The notes under the pieces: generated by a model
Told to the model about the DNA's origin: nothing
Databases searched by the model: none
Seen by the model: only the letters and a program-made list of their open reading frames with translations
Position numbers and translations under genes: made by a program
NCBI RefSeq assembly: GCF_002556635.1
Contig: NZ_MWMO01000011.1
Coordinates: 1-64,000 of the forward strand
Reading direction: 5' to 3'
DNA: 64,000 bases
Source of the DNA: Novosphingobium sp. PC22D
GTDB taxonomy: Bacteria > Pseudomonadota > Alphaproteobacteria > Sphingomonadales > Sphingomonadaceae
Part shown: positions 10,566 through 18,289 of the stretch, piece by piece
How positions within the stretch are numbered: position 1 is the first letter of the stretch
Layout: every line of letters starts with the position of its first letter

Positions 10566-11708
10566 TCAGCTTTGCGCGACATGCCCATGCCGCTGGCCGG
10601 CCAGATCGAAAGTCGCGATTTCATCGGTGACGCACGCGCGGTTCTTCCAGTCGGGGTGTTCGAGCGAAAAGCGCGCGTCGGCAAGTCCGGTTTCCCAGTG
10701 TTCGCGGACCGTCATGCGCGAGAACTCGTAGTCCTTCGAGTTCGATTCGTAGAAGTCGCAGCGATTGATGAGATGGAGGATCGCGATCGCGCCCGGCGTG
10801 CGGTTGGCGAGCAGCGCGGCGAGATCGGCGTCGTCGCGCAGCTCGTCGGGCAGCTTCTTCGCCAGCCGCCGGGCCGCCGCGCGCAGCCGCTCGATCTGCT
10901 TCGACAGGTCGGTGTTGAGCCGGGTGCGGCTCGAATAGCGGATGTCCTTCTCGCGCTGGAACACGTCGGCCAGCGTCTTGGGCACGTTGCCGCGGGCGCT
11001 GAACAAGTCGACCTGATAGATCGCCAGTTCGTCGCAAGGCCTGTGGTCGAGCACGTATTGCAGCGGCGTGTTCGAGACGAGGCCGCCGTCCCAGAACCAT
11101 TCGCCGTCGATCTCGACCGGCGGGAAGCCCGGCGGCAGCGCGCCGCTCGCCATGACGTGTTCGGGACGGATTTCGCGCTGCCGGTTGTCGAAATAGGCGA
11201 AGTTGCCGGTGAGCACGTTCACCGCGCCGACGCTGAAGCGCATCGGGCCATTGTTGAGCAGGTCGAAGTCGACGAGGTCGAGGAGGGTGCGGCGCAGCGG
11301 CGTTGTGTCGTAGAGGCTCAGCGCGGAGAAATCGGCGGGCCATTCGGGCAGCACCGGCGGGAAGCGCGGCTGGAAGAACCCGGGAACGCCGACCAGCGCC
11401 GCGAGCGCCGCCGAGCTTTCGTTGAAGGCGCGCCGCGCGAAGCCGAGCGGCTCGTCGAGGCGGTACTGCAACTCGGAGGAAACCAGGTCCCAGAAAGCGC
11501 GCAGCCGCTCGACGCGACGCCCGACCGGATTGCCCGCGATGATCGCGGCGTTGATCGCGCCGATCGAGATGCCCGCGACCCATTCGGGGCGCAGGTTCTC
11601 GGCGGCGAGGGCTTCGTAGACGCCGGCCTGATAGGCTCCCAGAGCGCCGCCCCCCTGCAGCACGAGGACGTGAGTCGAGTCCGGTTCGGGATCGGTTGCG
11701 GTGGCCAT
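10566..11708 (-). CDS. Patatin-like phospholipase (DUF3734-type)
   Basis: 380-aa patatin-family lipid acyl hydrolase. Oxyanion loop LQGGGALGAYQAG (18-29), nucleophile elbow GISIG with Ser48, and dyad Asp in WFWDGGLVSNTP. The C-terminal portion (IRYSSRTRLNTDLSKQIERL, then CDFYESNSKDYEFSR) is the DUF3734 extension found in this subfamily. It is upstream of and co-oriented with bdhA with a 12-bp gap. A role in releasing hydroxyacyl or fatty acyl groups that feed bdhA is inference from context. Confidence 0.92.
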   Translation of the reverse strand: MATATDPEPDSTHVLVLQGGGALGAYQAGVYEALAAENLRPEWVAGISIGAINAAIIAGNPVGRRVERLRAFWDLVSSELQYRLDEPLGFARRAFNESSAALAALVGVPGFFQPRFPPVLPEWPADFSALSLYDTTPLRRTLLDLVDFDLLNNGPMRFSVGAVNVLTGNFAYFDNRQREIRPEHVMASGALPPGFPPVEIDGEWFWDGGLVSNTPLQYVLDHRPCDELAIYQVDLFSARGNVPKTLADVFQREKDIRYSSRTRLNTDLSKQIERLRAAARRLAKKLPDELRDDADLAALLANRTPGAIAILHLINRCDFYESNSKDYEFSRMTVREHWETGLADARFSLEHPDWKNRACVTDEIATFDLAGQRHGHVAQS

Positions 11709-11817
11709 GGGCCGCGATTCTCCAGCCGTTGTGCAATGCAGCAAAGATGGGCACCACGGCACGCCGATGCAAGCCCCGCGCGAACTGGCGGAAGGGACAG
11801 GCGCGCGCGCCGGACGG

Positions 11818-14562
11818 TCAGGCGACGGCTTCGGGCGAGGTCTCGATCGCGGCTTCGAGCAGCCGCCGCTCGAGCTCTTTCTTGCGGCTCGGCAGAGTGA
11901 TCTTCTCGCCGATCAGGTCGGTGACGTAGAACGTGTCGGCGGCGCGCTCGCCGTAGCTGGTAATGTGCGCCGAGTTGATGATCAGCTTCGAATCGAACAG
12001 TACGTAGGCGAGCCGGTTGAGCAGCGCCGGGCGGTCACGCGCGTTGACCTCGATGACGGTGAAGCGGTTCGAGGCCTCGTTGTCGAAGGCGACGCGCGGC
12101 CGCACCTCGAAGGCGTCGGCGCGCGGCCGCGGATCGGGGCGGGCGACGAGCTGGTTGAGCAGCTTGACCCGGTTGGCGAGCGCGTTGCCGATCGATGAGC
12201 GAATCCGATCGAGCTGGTCGCCTTCGCGGAACGGGCGCCCGATCGGGTCCTGCACGAGGAAGTTGTCGATCGCCCTACCGCTGCGCGTGGTGTGGATGCG
12301 CGCGTCAATCACGTTGCCGCCGGCGAGATGAATGCCTCCGGCGATGCGATAGAACAGCCCGGGATGGTCCGAGGCGATCACGGTGACGAGCGTGGCGCCG
12401 CGCGCGGGGTAGTATTCGGTCGCGATCGTCAGCGGCTCGTCGTGCGCGGCCTGGTACTGCGCCAGGTTGCGCGCGATCACGTCGTCGGGCTCGGCGATCC
12501 AGTAGGCATCGTCGAGTTCCTGTTCGAAGCGGTCGACCAGCGCCTCGTCGGGACCGAGCAGCGCGCGCACCGCCGCCTTCTTGCTGGCCACCCGCCTGTC
12601 GCGGCCATGGTGGACGTGGCCGAGCCGCAGCCGCTCTTCGGTGACCGCGTAGAGTTCGCCGATGAGCTGGCGCTTCCAGCTGTTCCATGTCCCCGGCCCT
12701 ACGGCGCGGATATCGACGATCGTCAGCAGCGTGAGATTGCGCAGCCGGTCGAGCGACTGGACCACCGCGGCAAAGTCGCTGATCGTCTTGAAGTCCGAAA
12801 GATCGCGCTTGAACGCGGTCGCGCTCAGGATCAGGTGCTGGCGCACCAGCCAGCTCACCAGTTCGGTCTCCTCCTCGTCGAGTCCGAAGCGCGGGCACAG
12901 CTTCCTGGCGATCTCGGCGCCGAGCACCGAATGGTCGCCGCCGCGCCCCTTGGCGATGTCGTGCAGCAGCACCGAGGCATAGAGCGCACGGCGCGAGCCG
13001 ACCTTGTGGACGATCTCGTGCGCCAGCGGATGATCCTGCGCCAGTTCGCCCTTCTCGATCCGCGCGAGCAGGCCGATCGCGCGGATGGTGTGCTCGTCGA
13101 CGGTGAAATGATGATACATGTCGAACTGCATCTGCGCGTTGACGCGGCCGAATTCGGTGACGAAGCGGCCGAAGACCCCCGCCTCGTTGAACGAGCGCAG
13201 CACCTTTTCGGGATCGTTGCGGCTGGTCAGGAGCTGTAGGAACAGCGCATTGGCGCGCTTGTCCTTGCGCTGGGGCTCCTTGATCAGCGCCGCGTCGCGC
13301 GAGATCAGCCGCATCGTCTCGGGATGGATCTCGAGCCCCTCGCCGTCGGCCAGAACGAAAATCTCGATCAGGCGCAGCGGGTCCTTGCGGAACCAGTCGT
13401 CCGACGGCGCCCGGATGCTCCCGCCGAAAACCTTGTAGCCCTTGAGCGTGCGCGCCTTCTGGCGGAACCCGGAAAGCAGGCCGCGCACCGGCTTTGCCGC
13501 GAACTGCTCGTCGAGCTGGGCGAGGAACACCCCGGTGAGGTTGCCGACGACTTTCGCCTGGAGGAAGAAGAACTGCATGAACCGCTCGACCGCGCTCTTG
13601 CCCGGGCGGTCGGCGTAGTTCATCCGCGCCGCCACTTCGCGCTGGAGATCGAACGTCAGCCGGTCCTCGGCGCGGTTGGTGATCGTGTGCAAATGGCAGC
13701 GTACCGCCCAGAAGAAGTTCTCGGCCCGGCGGAACGCGCGGTATTCCTTCTGCGTCAGCAGCCCCGCGCCGACCAGTTCGGAGGCGTTGTGGACGCGGTG
13801 GATGTACTTGCCGATCCAGTAGAGCGTGTGCAGGTCGCGCAGCGAACCCTTGCCTTCCTTGACATTGGGCTCGACCACGTAGCGGCTGTCGCCCATCCGC
13901 TTGTGCCGCTCTTCGCGCTCGGCGAGCTTTTCGGTGACGTACTGCCGCTCGGTGCCGGCGACGACATCGCTCCAGAAGCGCTGGCGGGCTTCCTCGTAGA
14001 GATCCTGGTCGCCCCAGACGTAGCGCCCTTCGAGCATCGCCGTACGGATCGTGAGGTCCGAGCGCGACATGCGCACCATGTCGTCGAGCGAGCGGCTCGA
14101 GTGCCCGACCTTCAGGCCGAGGTCCCACATGAAGTAGAGCATCGCCTCGATCACCTGCTCGCACCAGGGCGTGTCCTTGATCGGGGTGAGGAAGGCGATG
14201 TCGACGTCCGAGTGCGGCGCCATCTCGCCGCGCCCGTAGCCGCCCACCGCCATGATCGTGAGCCGCTCGCCCTTCGAGCGGTTGCCCGAGGGATAGACCG
14301 AGGTGACCACGTGATCGTGGATGATCCGCATGAGCTGGTCGGTGAGGAAAGCCTGCGCCTCGGCCATTTCGTGGCCCGCCGAGGGCTTCTGGAGAAGCCG
14401 GCGCGAGATTTCCTCACGGCCGTCGGCAAGCGCGCCGCGCAGCAGATCGACGATCGGCTGGCGCGCCTTCTTGCCGTGCTGTTCGATCAGGGTGGCGATG
14501 CGACCGGTCAGGTCGCGCCGGTCGATCACTTCGCGCGGGGCCCGGATGCGGATGACGCTCAT
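11818..14562 (-). CDS. glnD: Bifunctional [protein-PII] uridylyltransferase/uridylyl-removing enzyme
   Basis: 914-aa GlnD, the glutamine sensor that uridylylates or deuridylylates PII proteins to control nitrogen assimilation. The nucleotidyltransferase motif GGYGRGEMAPHSDVD (107-121) is intact, followed by the helical domain, the HD phosphohydrolase domain (VLLHDIAKGRGGDHS) and two C-terminal ACT domains (starting near LVTVIASDHPGLFYRIAGG and FTVIEVNARDRPALLNRLAY). Length and order match alphaproteobacterial GlnD. It is divergent from lgt with a 173-bp gap. Confidence 0.97.
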   Translation of the reverse strand: MSVIRIRAPREVIDRRDLTGRIATLIEQHGKKARQPIVDLLRGALADGREEISRRLLQKPSAGHEMAEAQAFLTDQLMRIIHDHVVTSVYPSGNRSKGERLTIMAVGGYGRGEMAPHSDVDIAFLTPIKDTPWCEQVIEAMLYFMWDLGLKVGHSSRSLDDMVRMSRSDLTIRTAMLEGRYVWGDQDLYEEARQRFWSDVVAGTERQYVTEKLAEREERHKRMGDSRYVVEPNVKEGKGSLRDLHTLYWIGKYIHRVHNASELVGAGLLTQKEYRAFRRAENFFWAVRCHLHTITNRAEDRLTFDLQREVAARMNYADRPGKSAVERFMQFFFLQAKVVGNLTGVFLAQLDEQFAAKPVRGLLSGFRQKARTLKGYKVFGGSIRAPSDDWFRKDPLRLIEIFVLADGEGLEIHPETMRLISRDAALIKEPQRKDKRANALFLQLLTSRNDPEKVLRSFNEAGVFGRFVTEFGRVNAQMQFDMYHHFTVDEHTIRAIGLLARIEKGELAQDHPLAHEIVHKVGSRRALYASVLLHDIAKGRGGDHSVLGAEIARKLCPRFGLDEEETELVSWLVRQHLILSATAFKRDLSDFKTISDFAAVVQSLDRLRNLTLLTIVDIRAVGPGTWNSWKRQLIGELYAVTEERLRLGHVHHGRDRRVASKKAAVRALLGPDEALVDRFEQELDDAYWIAEPDDVIARNLAQYQAAHDEPLTIATEYYPARGATLVTVIASDHPGLFYRIAGGIHLAGGNVIDARIHTTRSGRAIDNFLVQDPIGRPFREGDQLDRIRSSIGNALANRVKLLNQLVARPDPRPRADAFEVRPRVAFDNEASNRFTVIEVNARDRPALLNRLAYVLFDSKLIINSAHITSYGERAADTFYVTDLIGEKITLPSRKKELERRLLEAAIETSPEAVA

Positions 14563-14735
14563 GGCGGGGGTACTAGACGCTGCGGGCGGCAGAGAAAAGC
14601 CGTCGGACGCCCCCGGGCGAGAATCCGGCAGCGCGCGTGCGTATCGGGCTATGATCGCGGCGCGCGCTATGCCAGAAGGCCGCCGAAACCGCGATAGCCG
14701 CGGAATGATGCCTGTACCGATTGCGAGGGACGTCC

Positions 14736-15608
14736 TTGTTGATCCTATCCGCCGCGGCCGAGGCCGCCAGCAACCAGCCGATTCACTGGGTCGACCTCGG
14801 CCTCAAGAACGGAATCGACCTGGGGTTCTTCACGCTGCGCTACTATTCGCTCGCCTATCTGGCCGGCATCGTGCTCGGCTACTGGCACCTGACGCGCATG
14901 ATCAAGGCACCGGGCGCGCCGCTGGCGCAGCGTCATGCCGACGACCTGTTCTTCTATTGCACGCTCGGCATCATCCTGGGCGGACGGCTCGGCTACGCGA
15001 CCTTCTACGCGCCCGAGCTGTGGACCCACCCCGGCGAGCTGGTCTCGCTCTGGCACGGCGGCATGAGCTTTCACGGCGGCCTGATCGGCGTGCTGATCGC
15101 GATCGTATGGGTCTCGTGGCGAGGCGGCCTGAACTTCCTCAGGGTCAGCGACTACATCGCGGTCTGCGTGCCGTTCGGCATGATGTTCGGGCGGCTCGCC
15201 AACTTCGTCAACGGCGAGCTGTGGGGCCGCGCGACCGACGCCGCGATGCCCTTCGCGATGATCTTCCCCGACGATCCGCTGCAGCTTCCGCGCCACCCCA
15301 GCCAGCTTTACGAGGCGGGGCTCGAAGGCCTGCTGATGATCGTGATCATGCTGCTGCTGTTCTGGAAGACGCGGGCGCGGTTCCGGCCGGGGCTGCTCGT
15401 CGGCGTCTTCGCGACCGGCATCGCGATCGCGCGCTTCTGTGTCGAGTTCTTCCGCGAGCCAGACGCGCAGCTTCAGGAATTCGCAATGCGCACCGGGCTA
15501 TCGATGGGACAATGGCTGACGATCCCGCTCATGGCCCTGGGCATCGCGATCGTCGTTCGCGCGCTGGTCCGCCCGCCGCTGGGGAGCGGAAAGGCCGCGC
15601 CGGCCTGA
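14736..15608 (+). CDS. lgt: Prolipoprotein diacylglyceryl transferase Lgt
   Basis: Inner-membrane enzyme that transfers diacylglyceryl from phosphatidylglycerol to the lipobox cysteine of prolipoproteins. About 290 aa with seven hydrophobic spans. Signature segments: GGRLGYATFY, the motif HGGMSFHGGLIG, and the Lgt signature GRLANFVNGELWGR. No ATG is available; TTG 14736 is preferred because GAGGGA sits 5 nt upstream, with TTG 14739 and TTG 14721 as alternatives. Followed 40 bp later by the MidA-like gene. Confidence 0.94.
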   Translation: MLILSAAAEAASNQPIHWVDLGLKNGIDLGFFTLRYYSLAYLAGIVLGYWHLTRMIKAPGAPLAQRHADDLFFYCTLGIILGGRLGYATFYAPELWTHPGELVSLWHGGMSFHGGLIGVLIAIVWVSWRGGLNFLRVSDYIAVCVPFGMMFGRLANFVNGELWGRATDAAMPFAMIFPDDPLQLPRHPSQLYEAGLEGLLMIVIMLLLFWKTRARFRPGLLVGVFATGIAIARFCVEFFREPDAQLQEFAMRTGLSMGQWLTIPLMALGIAIVVRALVRPPLGSGKAAPA

Positions 15609-15648
15609 CACCGCCGGGCCGGACACCGCGTCGCAAGGGGAGCTGCCG

Positions 15649-16701
15649 ATGACCAGACACACCGAACCCCTCGCCACGGTCTTCGAGCGGCTGATCGCGA
15701 ACTACGGGCCGATCAGCATCCAGCACTTCATGGACGAATCGAACGCCCGCTACTACGCCGACCGCGATCCGCTGGGCGCCGGCGGCGACTTCATCACCGC
15801 GCCCGAGATCAGCCAGATGTTCGGCGAACTGATCGGGCTGTGGCTGGCCGACATGTGGATCCGCGCGGGCCGCGAGACTCCGGTGCACTACGTCGAGCTG
15901 GGCCCGGGTCGCGGCACGCTCGCACGCGACGCGCTGCGGGCCGCGGCGCGGTACGGGCTCGAGCCGGGCGTCCACTTCGTCGAGAGTTCGACCGCGCTCA
16001 AGGACCTGCAGCTCGCCACCGTGCCGCAGGCGCACTGGCACGCGGATCTTTCGACCGTGCCGGCCTACGGCCCGCTGCTGCTCGTCGGCAACGAGTTCCT
16101 CGATGCACTGCCGATCCGCCAGCTCGTGCGCGCGGGCGGCGGCTGGCGCGAACGCATGGTCGCCTGCGAGGACGGACGCTTCGTCGCCGTCGCCGGCGAC
16201 AAGCCGATGGACGCCGCCGTGCCCGAGGACCTGCGCGAGGCGCCTGAAGGGACGATCGTCGAGACCAGCCCGGCCGCGGCGGCAATCCTCTACGAAGTCG
16301 CCGGACGGCTGGCCGAACAGGGAGGCGCGGCGCTGCTGATCGACTACGGCCACGATCATCCGCGCATCGGATCGACGCTCCAGGCGCTTCGCGAGCACCA
16401 GAAGGTGGAGGCGCTGTCGATGCCCGGCGAGGCGGACCTCACCGCGCATGTCGATTTCGCCGCGCTCGCCGCGATCGCGCAGGCGCGCGGCTGCACCTGG
16501 CTCGGAACGACGACGCAGGGCCGCTTCCTGCGCGCGCTGGGGATCGAGACTCGCGCCGAAAACCTCGCGACCTTCGCGCCCGAGCATCGCGAGGCGGTGT
16601 TCTCGGCGATGGAGCGGCTGATCGGCGAGGGCCAGATGGGCGCGCTGTTCAAGGTCATGGGCCTTGCCGGGCCGAACTGGCCCGAGGGCGCGGGCTTCTA
16701 G
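15649..16701 (+). CDS. Class I SAM-dependent methyltransferase, MidA/NDUFAF7 family
   Basis: 350-aa protein of the family (old DUF185) that includes mitochondrial NDUFAF7, which methylates an arginine of complex I. The N-terminal signature HFMDESNARYYADRDPLGAG precedes the SAM-binding loop VELGPGRGTL, then LLVGNEFLDALPIRQ and LLIDYGHD. Good ribosome-binding site (AGGGGAGCTGCCG). It lies between lgt and a DUF2306 membrane protein. The bacterial substrate is not established here. Confidence 0.9.
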   Translation: MTRHTEPLATVFERLIANYGPISIQHFMDESNARYYADRDPLGAGGDFITAPEISQMFGELIGLWLADMWIRAGRETPVHYVELGPGRGTLARDALRAAARYGLEPGVHFVESSTALKDLQLATVPQAHWHADLSTVPAYGPLLLVGNEFLDALPIRQLVRAGGGWRERMVACEDGRFVAVAGDKPMDAAVPEDLREAPEGTIVETSPAAAAILYEVAGRLAEQGGAALLIDYGHDHPRIGSTLQALREHQKVEALSMPGEADLTAHVDFAALAAIAQARGCTWLGTTTQGRFLRALGIETRAENLATFAPEHREAVFSAMERLIGEGQMGALFKVMGLAGPNWPEGAGF

Positions 16702-16705
16702 GGCA

Positions 16706-17194
16706 ATGGCCTCCGCCGCACGACCGATCACGCCCGACCGCACCGAAAAGGCGCTCGGCGCGCTCGCGCTCGTCATGCTGGCCTTGGTCGTCACCGCGGT
16801 GCTGCGTGGCTCGGCGGACTGGGACAGGCTGCCGCCGCAGGTCTGGGTCCACCTCGCGACGATCTGCCTGCCGCTCGCCCTGACCCCGGTGATCCTGTGG
16901 AGCCCGCGCGGGACGCGGCGCCACCGGGTGCTGGGCTACGTGTGGGCGGCATGCATGGCCGCGACCGCGATCGACAGCTTCTGGATTCGCTCGTCCGACG
17001 GGCGGCTCGGCCCGATCCACATCCTGTCCGCGACGACGCTCGTCCTGCTCGTGGTTCTCGTGGTCATGGCGCGCCGCCACGAGGTGAAGCACCACCGCTC
17101 GACCGCGCGCGGTATCATCGTCGGCGCGCTGCTGATCGCGGGTTTCTTCACCTTCCCCTTCAACCGCCTGCTCGGACGCTGGCTGCTGGGCTGA
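16706..17194 (+). CDS. DUF2306-like membrane protein
   Basis: 162-aa protein with four predicted membrane helices (ALGALALVMLALVVTAVL, VHLATICLPLALTPVILW, ILSATTLVLLVVLVVMA, GIIVGALLIAGFFTF) and histidine-rich loops (MARRHEVKHHRSTARG). The arrangement resembles DUF2306 proteins, possible heme- or quinone-associated membrane proteins of unknown function. It starts 4 bp after the preceding stop (ATG 16706) and is likely cotranscribed with the methyltransferase. Confidence 0.75.
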   Translation: MASAARPITPDRTEKALGALALVMLALVVTAVLRGSADWDRLPPQVWVHLATICLPLALTPVILWSPRGTRRHRVLGYVWAACMAATAIDSFWIRSSDGRLGPIHILSATTLVLLVVLVVMARRHEVKHHRSTARGIIVGALLIAGFFTFPFNRLLGRWLLG

Positions 17195-17199
17195 TATCC

Positions 17200-17225
17200 G
17201 GAACTCTCACCCTCTCCCGCTCGTT
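17200..17225 (+). promoter_or_regulatory. EcfG-type general stress promoter
   Basis: GGAAC (17200-17204), a 17-nt spacer, then CGTT (17222-17225), matching the alphaproteobacterial sigma-EcfG consensus GGAAC-N16/17-CGTT. It lies 24 bp before the start codon of the 113-aa gene at 17250, an appropriate distance for a short leader. Confidence 0.7.
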
Positions 17226-17249
17226 GTCGCGGACGAAGGAGATTTTACC

Positions 17250-17591
17250 ATGACCGACCGCAAGTCCGATCCCGACAGCTTCGCGCGCGCCGACCTCGCG
17301 CCCGAGGCGACCAATACCGAGCAGGCCGATGCCGCCGAACAGGCGCAGACGGTCACCGGCGATGCGCTCGACCATTCGGTTTCGTCGATGGCGCTCGAGG
17401 ACAGCGAGAAGATGGGCGGCGGACTGACCGCCATCGACGCGCAGGACCTCGTCGATCACATCCACCAGATGGAGCACAGCGGCACGATCGACATGACCGC
17501 TTTTCGCGGCGAGGACACCCATGACGATCTCGAAACCCGCTACGGCCGCAGAGGCGTGCCCGACGAGGGCTACGAACGCGACGACAGCTAG
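17250..17591 (+). CDS. Hypothetical acidic protein, probable general-stress gene
   Basis: 113-aa highly acidic, soluble protein (many Asp, Glu, Thr and Ala). It has no membrane span and no recognised domain; the C-terminal third contains HIHQMEHSGTIDMTAFRGED. Strong ribosome-binding site AAGGAG before ATG 17250. A near-perfect EcfG promoter directly upstream suggests induction in the general stress response. The stop overlaps that of the convergent gene by 4 bp. Confidence 0.8.
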   Translation: MTDRKSDPDSFARADLAPEATNTEQADAAEQAQTVTGDALDHSVSSMALEDSEKMGGGLTAIDAQDLVDHIHQMEHSGTIDMTAFRGEDTHDDLETRYGRRGVPDEGYERDDS

Positions 17592-17986
17592 GGCGCGGAT
17601 TCGAGCGCTACGACAGCGTCCGGGCCGGAGGGCTCCGGCAGGGTTCCCGACGGGTTGACCATCGGCTCGGGCGGGACGTCGGCCGTCGGGTCGACCCCGC
17701 TCGCATCGTCGATCAGGAAATCGTCCTCGGCGAACTCCACCTGCGTGCCGTCCCGTTCTTCGGGCGTCGCCTCGATGGCAGGACCCGTGTCACGCGCGGC
17801 TGCCGGCGCGGCATCGGAAGCGCCGGCTCGGGTCGATACGACCCCGCTCCCGTTCGTCGCCGAGCGGACCGACGTCAGCAGCGGCCCCTCGCGCTCTTCG
17901 GTGCCGATGGCGATGGCCACGACGACGAGCACCACCACGGCGATGGCGAGCGAAAACAGCACCCGATTGCCCGATCCTGCGGTCAT
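17588..17986 (-). CDS. Single-pass membrane protein, hypothetical
   Basis: 132-aa protein with one N-terminal membrane span (VLFSLAIAVVVLVVVAIAIG) and an acidic, low-complexity periplasmic or cytoplasmic tail rich in Ala, Pro, Glu and Asp (FAEDDFLIDDASGVDPTADV). No catalytic motif. The stop codon overlaps the convergent 113-aa gene. Function unknown. Confidence 0.65.
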   Translation of the reverse strand: MTAGSGNRVLFSLAIAVVVLVVVAIAIGTEEREGPLLTSVRSATNGSGVVSTRAGASDAAPAAARDTGPAIEATPEERDGTQVEFAEDDFLIDDASGVDPTADVPPEPMVNPSGTLPEPSGPDAVVALESAP

Positions 17987-18023
17987 AGCCCGCGAAATCT
18001 AGCGGGATTTCATTAACCAAAAG

Positions 18024-18263
18024 TCAGCGCGGCTGACCGGATGCAGGGCCGGCATCGTCCGGCTCCGCCTCGGACTTGGCCCAGGGATTGACGTGCTCGG
18101 CCTTGGCGGGTTCCTGATGCCCCGCCAGCTTGGCCAGCGAAGCGCCGTCGTCGGTTTCGTCCTGCGACGGGACCGAACAATAGGCGGTCAGCAGCACCCC
18201 CAGCGACCAGAAGATCGCATTCCAGCGGCTGCGGAAAACGGTTGTGATCCTGGGACCAAGCAT
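18024..18263 (-). CDS. Small membrane protein downstream of mutS
   Basis: 79-aa protein with a single hydrophobic segment (NAIFWSLGVLLTAYCSVP) and an acidic tail containing EHVNPWAKSEAEPD. It follows mutS on the same strand after a 26-bp gap, so it is probably cotranscribed. The 'SRWNAIFWSLGVLLTAYCSVPS' type of N-terminus is, to my recollection, shared by sphingomonad proteins beside mutS; not verified here. Confidence 0.7.
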   Translation of the reverse strand: MLGPRITTVFRSRWNAIFWSLGVLLTAYCSVPSQDETDDGASLAKLAGHQEPAKAEHVNPWAKSEAEPDDAGPASGQPR

Positions 18264-18289
18264 GGGGCGAACCCATAGACCGAAGAGGG

